Assembly: GCA_021442885.1 (NCBI GenBank)
Contig: JABUVA010000031.1
Span: forward strand, 1 to 6,993
DNA from: Methanobrevibacter sp.
Lineage (GTDB): Archaea; Methanobacteriota; Methanobacteria; Methanobacteriales; Methanobacteriaceae
Length of the DNA stretch: 6,993 bases
Reading direction: 5' to 3'
This document shows, piece by piece, positions 1 to 5,427 of the stretch. The notes beneath the pieces were generated by a model, which made no database searches, was not told the origin of the DNA, and was given only the letters and a program-made list of their open reading frames with translations. Each line of letters begins with the position of its first letter. Position 1 is the first letter of the stretch. The position numbers and the translations under genes are program-made.

Positions 1-1
1 T

Positions 2-673
2 AAAACTAAAAAAACAAATCAAGAAGATTATAATTTTGAAGTAGAAACAGAAAAAAACACATATCTTACTAAAACAATTATAATAGCAACAGGAAGTGCA
101 CATCAACATCTAAATGTCCCAGGAGAAGAAGAGTTTAAAGGATTAGGAGTTAGCTATTGTGCAACATGTGATGGTTTATTTTTCCAAAATAAAAATGTTA
201 CAATGATAGGTGGAGGAAATACATCACTTCAAGAAGCTATTTTTCTAAATAATCTTGGATGTAAAGTTACAATAGTTCATAGAAGAGATGAATTTAGAGC
301 TCAAAAAATACTTCAAGAAAAAATAAAAGAAAAAGGAATAAAAACAATAATGGACTCTACTGTTAAATCAATAAACGGAAATCAAGTAGTTGAAAGTATA
401 ACTCTTGAAAATGTGAAAACAGGCGATATAACAGAATATCCAACTGATGGTGTTTTTATTAGTATTGGATATAAACCCCATACAAAAATAGCAGAAGAAT
501 TAAATGTATCTATTGATGAAACAAATCATATTATAACAGATAAATGGCAAAAAACTAATCAAAAATATGTTTATGCTGCAGGGGATGTTTGTGGCGGCCT
601 TAAACAATGGGTTGTTGCATGTGGGGAAGGTGCCTTAGCCGCAACTTCTGCATACAAAGACATAGAAAATTAA
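2..673 (+). CDS. trxB: Thioredoxin reductase (NADPH-type), 5'-truncated by window edge
   Basis: This frame is open from base 2, so the gene starts upstream; 223 residues are visible and roughly 80 N-terminal residues (first FAD-binding motif) are probably missing. The product is a flavoprotein that reduces thioredoxin in the cytoplasm. Visible landmarks, numbered within the fragment: ATG motif of the FAD domain (residues 29-31), redox-active Cys-Ala-Thr-Cys (53-56) followed by Asp-Gly, a second Rossmann loop GGGN (70-73), the NADPH 2'-phosphate motif HRRDEFR (93-99), and the C-terminal FAD motif AAGDV (192-196) followed by a GEGA segment. The intact HRR...R motif argues for NADPH as donor rather than deazaflavin F420, which some methanogen reductases use. 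The CxxC and both nucleotide motifs are intact, so it looks functional. Its TAA stop overlaps, on the other strand, the stop of the small membrane protein gene. Identification is secure; cofactor choice is inference. Confidence 0.93.
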   Translation, partial: KTKKTNQEDYNFEVETEKNTYLTKTIIIATGSAHQHLNVPGEEEFKGLGVSYCATCDGLFFQNKNVTMIGGGNTSLQEAIFLNNLGCKVTIVHRRDEFRAQKILQEKIKEKGIKTIMDSTVKSINGNQVVESITLENVKTGDITEYPTDGVFISIGYKPHTKIAEELNVSIDETNHIITDKWQKTNQKYVYAAGDVCGGLKQWVVACGEGALAATSAYKDIEN

Positions 674-819
674 TATCTTCTATTACTCATAAGGAATATG
701 TAAACAAAGAATGCTATAAGCAATATTACAATTACAGGTAATAACCATGCAATTATTTTAAATACAATAAACGCTATTATAATAGCAATAATAATATAAA
801 TTAAATCTATAAGTTCCAT
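670..819 (-). CDS. Small two-helix membrane protein, 49 aa, unknown function
   Basis: I do not recognise this family. Reading the minus strand from ATG at 819 gives 49 residues ending in TAA at 672-670. After a short acidic start (MELIDL) comes a run of Ile/Ala/Phe/Val (about residues 7-20), one Lys (21), then a second hydrophobic stretch (about 22-43) containing a Trp and a Pro, and a short polar tail, SNRRY. This is the pattern of a small integral membrane protein with two helices or a hairpin; the Arg-Arg tail suggests a cytoplasmic C-terminus. No Shine-Dalgarno sequence precedes the ATG, but a TATA-like box (843-850) lies about 27 bases upstream, which would place transcription start near the start codon and fit leaderless translation. 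The stop overlaps that of trxB by four bases (TTAA). AT-rich DNA can yield hydrophobic frames by chance, so expression needs proof. Confidence 0.55.
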   Translation of the reverse strand: MELIDLIYIIIAIIIAFIVFKIIAWLLPVIVILLIAFFVYIFLMSNRRY

Positions 820-842
820 AGAATTTTAATATATATACAATA

Positions 843-850
843 TTATATAA
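843..850 (-). promoter_or_regulatory. TATA-like box for the small membrane protein gene
   Basis: TTATATAA sits about 27 bases upstream of the minus-strand ATG at 819, the spacing expected between an archaeal TATA box and the transcription start. It implies an almost leaderless mRNA. The motif is self-complementary, so it could also act toward guaA on the plus strand. In such AT-rich DNA the motif alone is weak evidence. Confidence 0.35.
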
Positions 851-927
851 TCTTTACTATACCTAAACTTCATTCATAATATCATTAAGAATAATATTAA
901 TATAATAATAAAAACAACAATATAAAT

Positions 928-933
928 AAGGAG
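928..933 (+). promoter_or_regulatory. Ribosome-binding site of guaA subunit A
   Basis: AAGGAG lies six bases before the ATG at 940, a good Shine-Dalgarno match and spacing. It fixes the start of the GMP synthetase glutaminase subunit. Confidence 0.75.
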
Positions 934-939
934 TATAAA

Positions 940-1512
940 ATGAAAATTCTAGTTATTAATAATAAAGGCCAATACAATCATAGAATACAACGTAGCCTAA
1001 AATATCTTAATATACCTTCAGAACTTGTACCAAATACACTAAGTATTGAAGAAATTAAAGATAAAAATCCAATTGGATTAATATTAGGTGGCGGTCCTTC
1101 AATTGAATCTGCTGGAAACAGTGAAGAATACATAAAACATTTTGATATACCTATTCTTGGAATTTGTCTTGGGCATCAATTAATAGCTAAAGCATACGGG
1201 GGAAAAGTTTCGACATCCGATACTGAAAGTTATGCTAAAGTTGAATTAGAAGTACTTGATGATAATAATTTATTTAACGAATTATATCCAAAAATGGAAG
1301 TTTGGTCCTCACATAAAGATGAAGTTAAAATTATCCCCAATGAATTTGAAATTCTAGCAAAATCAAATTTATGTGATGTAGAATCATTTAAACATAAGAA
1401 TAAAGATGTTTATGGTATCCAATTCCATCCAGAAGTACACCACACTCCTAAAGGATCAATTATATTTGAAAATTTTTATAATATCTGTAAAAAAGGTGTA
1501 AACAATGATTGA
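940..1512 (+). CDS. guaAA: GMP synthase [glutamine-hydrolyzing] subunit A (glutaminase)
   Basis: This is the 190-residue class I glutamine amidotransferase subunit of the archaeal two-subunit GMP synthetase. It hydrolyses glutamine and passes ammonia to the ATP-pyrophosphatase subunit, which aminates XMP to GMP. The N-terminus carries the conserved [10 protein letters not shown] segment (residues 7-16), then LGGGPS (49-54). The nucleophile elbow GICLGHQ places the catalytic Cys at residue 76, and QFHPE gives His163 and Glu165, completing the triad. The VWSSHKDEV block (121-129) is also typical of this subunit. The length equals that of stand-alone archaeal subunits, and in bacteria this domain is fused to the synthetase. 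A good RBS (928-933) supports the start. The last eight bases overlap the next gene, and subunit B follows 265 bases later, so the three genes probably form one operon. Confidence 0.96.
   Translation: MKILVINNKGQYNHRIQRSLKYLNIPSELVPNTLSIEEIKDKNPIGLILGGGPSIESAGNSEEYIKHFDIPILGICLGHQLIAKAYGGKVSTSDTESYAKVELEVLDDNNLFNELYPKMEVWSSHKDEVKIIPNEFEILAKSNLCDVESFKHKNKDVYGIQFHPEVHHTPKGSIIFENFYNICKKGVNND
1495..1498 (+). promoter_or_regulatory. Ribosome-binding site inside the end of guaAA
   Basis: GGTG, a common archaeal Shine-Dalgarno core, lies six bases before the ATG at 1505 and within the coding end of the glutaminase subunit. It supports translation of the small downstream gene as a real product coupled to its neighbour. 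Confidence 0.65.
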
Positions 1513-1768
1513 AAATGCAGAACAATTAAAAGAAAAAGCTTTAGATAATAAAGATGATTTAAAGAAAAAATTTGTAAACATACCAATAGGGGATGATGAA
1601 TACGGCTTTAGACTTGCAGGTATTGGTGGAAAAGCTGTAAAACTTGAAAAATATGTAAAATATGACGAAATCATGGCAGCTATTGATGAAGGACATGATG
1701 AAGGATTAGAAGCAATAATTAAAGAATTAATCGAAAACTTTGAAAAAGAAGAAGAAAATGAAGAATAA
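1505..1768 (+). CDS. Acidic 87-aa protein of unknown function between GMP synthase subunits
   Basis: I do not recognise a family. The protein has 87 residues, no Cys or Trp, and a strong negative charge (25 Asp/Glu against 13 Lys/Arg). Residues 1-22 look helical and charged. The middle, about 26-50, holds an [19 protein letters not shown] core rich in glycine, the most likely folded or ligand-contacting part. Residues 53-80 again look helical, ending in a run of Glu. There is no signal peptide or membrane segment, so it should be cytoplasmic. It has its own GGTG ribosome site, overlaps subunit A by eight bases, and ends nine bases before the ATG of subunit B. Such tight placement suggests equal expression with both enzyme subunits, and a role in their assembly, ammonia transfer or regulation is a reasonable but unproven guess. 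Orthodox coding features make it very likely a real gene. Confidence 0.8.
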   Translation: MIENAEQLKEKALDNKDDLKKKFVNIPIGDDEYGFRLAGIGGKAVKLEKYVKYDEIMAAIDEGHDEGLEAIIKELIENFEKEEENEE

Positions 1769-1773
1769 GTGAT
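1769..1773 (+). promoter_or_regulatory. Ribosome-binding site deciding the guaAB start
   Basis: GTGAT directly follows the stop of the 87-residue gene and sits four bases before the ATG at 1778. The GTG here could be read as a start codon three codons upstream, but it fits better as the Shine-Dalgarno element for the ATG, because the extra residues M-I-I are not needed by the family. Confidence 0.5.
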
Positions 1774-1777
1774 AATT

Positions 1778-2704
1778 ATGCTTAGTCCAGAAGATTTTAT
1801 TAAAAATGCAATAAAAGAAATAAAAGATGAAATCGGTGATGAAAAAGCTATTATTGCATTATCTGGAGGAGTAGATAGTTCAGTATGTTCAGTTCTTGTT
1901 CAAGAAGCTATTGGTGATAATTTAATAGCAATTTTTGTTAATCATGGACTTTTAAGAGAAGGAGAAGTAGAAGAAGTTACAAATACCTTTAAAGACAGAC
2001 TGAACTTTAATTATGTTGATGCATCAGAAGAATTTTTAAATGCTCTTGATGGAGTTGACGATCCAGAAGAGAAAAGAAAAATCATTGGAAAAACTTTCAT
2101 CGATGTATTTGAAAGAGAAGCTGATAAAACCGATGCAAAATTCTTAGTACAAGGAACAATTGCTCCAGACTGGATTGAAACTGAAGGAAAAATCAAATCA
2201 CACCACAATATAGCACTTCCTAGTGGAATGGTTTTAGAAGTTGTAGAACCAATCAGAGATCTCTACAAAGATGAAGTTAGAGAAATTGGATTAGTTTTAG
2301 ATTTACCTGAAAAAGTAGTTCACAGACAACCATTCCCAGGACCTGGACTTGCTGTTAGAGTTATTGGACCTTTAACAAAAGAAAAATTAGATATTGAAAG
2401 AAAAGCCGACAAAATTGTAAGAGAAGAAATTGAAGCTGCAGGAATTGATAAAGAAGTTTGGCAATATTTCGCAGTACTAACTAACACCAAAGTAACTGGA
2501 GTAAAAGGAGATCAACGTGACTTTGGTTATTTAGCTGTAGTAAGAATCGTAGCTTCTGTAGATGCAATGACAGCATATGTTCCTGAACTTCCATGGGAGG
2601 TATTACAAAAAATATCTCAAAGAATTACCTCTGAAGTTTCTGAAATTACACATGTTGCTTTGTCAATTTCTGATAAACCACCAAGCACAATTGAATTTGC
2701 TTAA
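1778..2704 (+). CDS. guaAB: GMP synthase subunit B (ATP pyrophosphatase)
   Basis: This 308-residue subunit adenylates XMP with ATP and accepts ammonia from subunit A to make GMP, the last step of de novo guanine nucleotide synthesis. The N-terminal PP-loop SGGVDSS is at residues 29-35 (ATG at 1778). Further on come NHGLLR, the [10 protein letters not shown] motif typical of GMP synthetase, the DQRDFGY block, and a C-terminal dimerisation domain ending PPSTIEFA, close to the family's usual PPxTIEWE ending. The length matches archaeal stand-alone B subunits. The start at 1778 rather than the in-frame GTG at 1769 is preferred because GTGAT makes a suitable ribosome site. It is the last gene of the guaAA-87aa-guaAB cluster; a T-tract and hairpin follow the stop. 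All key motifs are intact. Confidence 0.96.
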   Translation: MLSPEDFIKNAIKEIKDEIGDEKAIIALSGGVDSSVCSVLVQEAIGDNLIAIFVNHGLLREGEVEEVTNTFKDRLNFNYVDASEEFLNALDGVDDPEEKRKIIGKTFIDVFEREADKTDAKFLVQGTIAPDWIETEGKIKSHHNIALPSGMVLEVVEPIRDLYKDEVREIGLVLDLPEKVVHRQPFPGPGLAVRVIGPLTKEKLDIERKADKIVREEIEAAGIDKEVWQYFAVLTNTKVTGVKGDQRDFGYLAVVRIVASVDAMTAYVPELPWEVLQKISQRITSEVSEITHVALSISDKPPSTIEFA

Positions 2705-2710
2705 AAATCC

Positions 2711-2755
2711 TTATTTTTTATGAAATAGTTAAAAACTATTTCTATTATTTTATTT
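2711..2755 (+). terminator. Transcription terminator after the GMP synthetase cluster
   Basis: Six bases after the guaAB stop lies a T-rich stretch with six consecutive T (2714-2719), a typical archaeal intrinsic terminator. Next comes a perfect 9-bp inverted repeat, GAAATAGTT (2722-2730) and AACTATTTC (2734-2742), with an AAA loop and then a T-rich run to 2755. Either element, or both together, would end the transcript. Confidence 0.6.
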
Positions 2756-2763
2756 ATAAAATA
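2753..2763 (+). promoter_or_regulatory. TATA-like promoter element for nreA
   Basis: TTTATAAAATA lies about 35-40 bases upstream of the nreA ATG at 2795, which would put transcription start near 2782 and give a short leader of about 12 bases. No good Shine-Dalgarno motif is present in that leader. It also forms part of an 8-bp inverted repeat (2745-2752 with 2757-2764), expected fairly often in such AT-rich DNA. Confidence 0.4.
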
Positions 2764-2794
2764 AATCAAAACTATTTTTTAATAATGATTAAAA

Positions 2795-3964
2795 ATGATA
2801 ACAACAAAAAATGCATATCTTAAAAAACTAACTGAAAACATACAAATGAAATCAGTTAAAGTTGGAAAAGACTTAGAAGGCAGTACCCCTCCATCAGTAT
2901 TTATTGGAAGATGGTCTTATCCAAAAGTATATGCTGGACCTATGATGGTAGGTCAAAGTGGAGACACATATATTATGGACTCTCCAGAATCTTGGCTTGA
3001 AGAAAATAAAACCCAGGATGAAATCATAAATTATCGAATGAATCTTGTACGTGGAAAACAATTGATAAAAATTGATGATTTAGAAAATCCATTTATAGAA
3101 AAACTACAGGACATATCACTAGCATCAAAATCTATAGATAGTGAAGCACAATTTAAAAAACGTCCTCGAGGATCTGTATTAAGTGAAGATTCAATGCCGC
3201 ATGGTCCTAGTGCAGCTATTGAAAAGTTCGATATAGAAGCAGTAAAATGGGATAGACAACTTGAAAAAACATTTTACGATACAGATTTAAAAGCAACAGA
3301 AGCTGTTGTTAATCTTCATGATAAAGAAGTTCCTTTTTCAGCTATGCAAAAAGCATTTTCAGTTGGAGCTATAGGAACTAAAAATAAACGAAAATTAGTT
3401 CCAACAAGATGGTCAATAACAGCTTGTGATTCAACACTTGCAGATGAATTTCTAAAAGAAGTTAGAAAATTTGAACAAATCGACACTTATAGAGTTTATG
3501 AATATGGTAGTCTTAAAAACTATTATACTATTATATTAACACCTACAGAATGGCAATATGAATGGTATGAAGCATTTATTAAACTTTTAGGAAAAGAAGA
3601 ATTATTATTTACAGACTACGAAAAAAACAGTGGTAAAAAAGAATATTCAACAGTAGGGGGATGTTTCTACACTTGTAAAATGACTGTACTTGATGCATTA
3701 AGAAAAGAAAGAAAACAAGCAGGATTAATTGTATTAAGAGAAGCTTATGAAGGATATGTTCCATTAGGTGTTTTTAATGTTCGTGAAAATATTAAAGCAG
3801 CTATGGAATTACCTTATAAAGAATTTGAAACATTAAAAGAAGCTTTAGCTTACTGTGGAAGTAAATTACTTTTACCAGTTAGCAAATATGTAAAAGCAGG
3901 AAAATTACTTAATGAGATGTTACACACAAAACAAACAACACTAGATGCTTATTTTAAAAAATGA
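2795..3964 (+). CDS. nreA: Archaeal DNA repair protein, Nre family, with C-terminal PCNA-binding motif
   Basis: The 389-residue product matches the archaeal Nre family, implicated genetically in repair of DNA damage such as that caused by mitomycin C in haloarchaea. The N-terminal domain shows [12 protein letters not shown] (residues 32-43) followed by VYAGPMM; the second domain shows [14 protein letters not shown] (200-213) and the aromatic-rich [10 protein letters not shown] segment (252-261). The last residues, QTTLDAYF (380-387), form a textbook PIP box (Q-x-x-L-x-x-aromatic-aromatic), so binding to the PCNA sliding clamp is predicted. An N-terminal four-cysteine zinc motif, found in some Nre proteins, is absent, and an in-frame TGA at 2786 rules out an upstream extension. 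Its stop overlaps the next ATG (ATGA), so the downstream gene is likely co-translated. The biochemical activity of the family is not settled. Family call is firm. Confidence 0.88.
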   Translation: MITTKNAYLKKLTENIQMKSVKVGKDLEGSTPPSVFIGRWSYPKVYAGPMMVGQSGDTYIMDSPESWLEENKTQDEIINYRMNLVRGKQLIKIDDLENPFIEKLQDISLASKSIDSEAQFKKRPRGSVLSEDSMPHGPSAAIEKFDIEAVKWDRQLEKTFYDTDLKATEAVVNLHDKEVPFSAMQKAFSVGAIGTKNKRKLVPTRWSITACDSTLADEFLKEVRKFEQIDTYRVYEYGSLKNYYTIILTPTEWQYEWYEAFIKLLGKEELLFTDYEKNSGKKEYSTVGGCFYTCKMTVLDALRKERKQAGLIVLREAYEGYVPLGVFNVRENIKAAMELPYKEFETLKEALAYCGSKLLLPVSKYVKAGKLLNEMLHTKQTTLDAYFKK

Positions 3965-4926
3965 TTAATATGATGTTTAAATTTAAAGAACCCTCAATAA
4001 AAACAAAAGAAACAATGGCTGATGTAGCTTTAAATGGTTCTAATAAAGATTATAAAAATAGTATAATTTCAAAAATTAAAAATCTTACAAATCATAAACA
4101 CGTTGAAATTACAAACAGTGGAAATGCTAGTATATTTATTGCCCTTTCAGCAGTAGGAGATAACATTACAATTCCTAATCAAGGAGCCTGGCATGGGTTT
4201 AAACAGATTTCAAAATGTTTAAATAAAAACATTACTCTTTTAAAAACAGAATATGGAATAATTAATCCAGATGATATTACTGAATTAGAAGATGAATCTA
4301 GTTTAATTCTTACAAGTTTTGCAGGATATACTGGTGAGCAAAATTTAAAAGAAATATCTAAAATCTGTAGGGAAAAAAGCATTACATTAATTGAAGATGC
4401 ATCAGCAGGAATTGGAGATAGAAAAAATAAATTGGGAAATGGAAAATATTCTGATATTATTTTAACATCTACTGGGTCTCCAAAAATTATTAATGCAGGA
4501 AGTGGTGGGATAATTTCTACTAATAATCCTAAAATATTTGAAAAAACAAAGATTCAACAAAAAATTGTCAAACCTAATGAAATTATACTAAGTGGTATAG
4601 ATGTGGAACTTGAAAATGTTGGAAAAAAACTAGAAGACACAATTACTGCAAGTTCCTATCTAAAAAATAAACTTGATGATGTAATCCATCAAAATAAAAG
4701 AGGTTTAAATGTAATAATTAAAGACCCTAAACCAAAGGACATATCCTGGAATCTAAAACAAGAATTAAAAATAAATAAAAGTGGATTTATAACAAAATGT
4801 CCAAACTATAATAGAGTAAAAGAAAAAGCCATTGCAATTGAAATTAAAAATTTAGATTATGATTGTCTTAAAAAAGATAAATTGAATCATATAATAGAAA
4901 CAGTTGAAAAATATAAAAATAACTAA
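3961..4926 (+). CDS. DegT/DnrJ/EryC1-type PLP-dependent aminotransferase-like protein
   Basis: The 321-residue protein has the layout of fold-type I, DegT-like sugar aminotransferases. [12 protein letters not shown] (residues 51-62) matches the phosphate-binding SGTxAL segment, IEDASAGIG (144-152) supplies the Asp that pairs with the pyridine nitrogen (Asp146), and [15 protein letters not shown] (169-183) places the Schiff-base lysine at about Lys175 before the usual glycine-rich turn. It is shorter than the common 360-400 residues and the C-terminal small domain looks reduced. The substrate is unknown, and no sugar-nucleotide genes are nearby. It starts within the stop of nreA (ATGA overlap); two further ATGs at 3970 and 3973 are possible starts and none has a clear ribosome site, so coupling to nreA is likely. 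The stop overlaps cgi121 on the other strand by four bases. A non-catalytic or different PLP role cannot be excluded. Confidence 0.75.
   Translation: MINMMFKFKEPSIKTKETMADVALNGSNKDYKNSIISKIKNLTNHKHVEITNSGNASIFIALSAVGDNITIPNQGAWHGFKQISKCLNKNITLLKTEYGIINPDDITELEDESSLILTSFAGYTGEQNLKEISKICREKSITLIEDASAGIGDRKNKLGNGKYSDIILTSTGSPKIINAGSGGIISTNNPKIFEKTKIQQKIVKPNEIILSGIDVELENVGKKLEDTITASSYLKNKLDDVIHQNKRGLNVIIKDPKPKDISWNLKQELKINKSGFITKCPNYNRVKEKAIAIEIKNLDYDCLKKDKLNHIIETVEKYKNN
4905..4922 (-). terminator. Possible T-tract terminator of the cimA-cgi121 transcript
   Basis: Just past the cgi121 stop the minus strand reads two runs of five T (4915-4919 and 4907-4911). These are the antisense of the Lys-rich last codons of the aminotransferase gene. 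They could end the minus-strand transcript, although A/T-rich lysine codons produce such runs routinely. Confidence 0.3.
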
Positions 4927-5417
4927 TCAACAACAAGTCTTGAAATTTTATCAATAATAATGTCCTCACATGTATAACATGTTAATTCTTCACTAGAAAT
5001 ATCGAATGCATCAATTAAATTAGATTCAATAGGTAATAAAACATCATCACTTCTAGTAAAACAAGTGTTTAAATAATCAAGAATATCATTATTTGGATTT
5101 AATAATATAGCACATAAATTCATTTTACCCTCTTTTAAACCTAACAATTGAAAAGCCTTAGAAATCTGTCTTTGAGCAGAACACCTTAAACAAATCTCAA
5201 CACCTAAATCATTAGCAAGATTTTCATTTCTAGAAAAAGCTAAAACAGATTGATAAACAGCATGAAAAATATGTTTCCTACCAGCTATTAAATCAGCATT
5301 TAACAACTGAACAACAGAATCTCCAGCAAGATTATTAATTTTAGATAAAACCCCATCAACAGAATCAATATCACCAGTAAAACCTAAAACCATCACATTA
5401 TAATCAAAAATATTCAT
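4923..5417 (-). CDS. cgi121: KEOPS complex subunit Cgi121 homologue
   Basis: This 164-residue protein resembles archaeal Cgi121, a subunit of the KEOPS complex (Kae1, Bud32, Pcc1, Cgi121) that makes the t6A37 modification on tRNAs reading ANN codons; Cgi121 binds tRNA and contacts the Bud32 kinase. The diagnostic core is LNADLIAGRKHIFHAV (residues 39-54), AFSRNENLAND (60-70), LGVEICLRCSAQRQI (71-85) and KAFQLLGLKEG (87-97), with the RQI-containing helix typical of the family. Length fits the family's usual 150-180. The start is ATG at 5417, with GGTG at 5422-5425 as ribosome site; a TTG 18 bases further upstream would overlap the cimA stop and adds nothing conserved. It lies 10 bases after cimA and is surely cotranscribed. 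The C-terminal part is less conserved in my reading. Six cysteines are present, several in the core. Confidence 0.8.
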   Translation of the reverse strand: MNIFDYNVMVLGFTGDIDSVDGVLSKINNLAGDSVVQLLNADLIAGRKHIFHAVYQSVLAFSRNENLANDLGVEICLRCSAQRQISKAFQLLGLKEGKMNLCAILLNPNNDILDYLNTCFTRSDDVLLPIESNLIDAFDISSEELTCYTCEDIIIDKISRLVVD

Positions 5418-5421
5418 AAAA

Positions 5422-5425
5422 CACC
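5422..5425 (-). promoter_or_regulatory. Ribosome-binding site deciding the cgi121 start
   Basis: On the minus strand GGTG stands four bases before the ATG at 5417, inside the short gap between cimA and cgi121. It favours this start over the upstream TTG at 5435. Confidence 0.6.
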
Positions 5426-5427
5426 AA

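Larger units (their letters stand above)
820..939. promoter_or_regulatory. AT-rich divergent promoter region between small membrane gene and guaA
   Basis: This spacer is nearly all A and T. Plus-strand TATA-like stretches occur near 827-836 and 897-906, either of which could drive the GMP synthetase cluster; the nearer one overlaps a perfect 10-base palindrome ATATTAATAT at 894-903. I see no riboswitch or stable structured RNA, although long AT-rich leaders are hard to judge by eye. Which box is used cannot be decided from sequence alone. Confidence 0.35.

Noticed and set aside
894..903. Perfect 10-base palindrome ATATTAATAT as a repressor operator
   Set aside because: Palindromes made only of A and T arise often by chance in a spacer this AT-rich, and it overlaps a TATA-like stretch that explains it as well.
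1456..1674. Minus-strand open frame of 72 codons
   Set aside because: It lies antisense to guaAA and the 87-residue gene, has no ribosome site, and its Ser/Phe-rich composition is what antisense of Lys/Glu-rich coding gives.
1769..1777. GTG start for guaAB
   Set aside because: The GTGAT fits better as the ribosome site of the ATG nine bases downstream, and the extra M-I-I adds nothing conserved.
2011..2208. Minus-strand open frame of 65 codons
   Set aside because: It is fully inside guaAB, whose motifs are intact and conserved in the plus frame.
4179..4382. Minus-strand open frame of 67 codons
   Set aside because: It is antisense to the aminotransferase core that contains conserved PLP motifs; there is no independent coding evidence.
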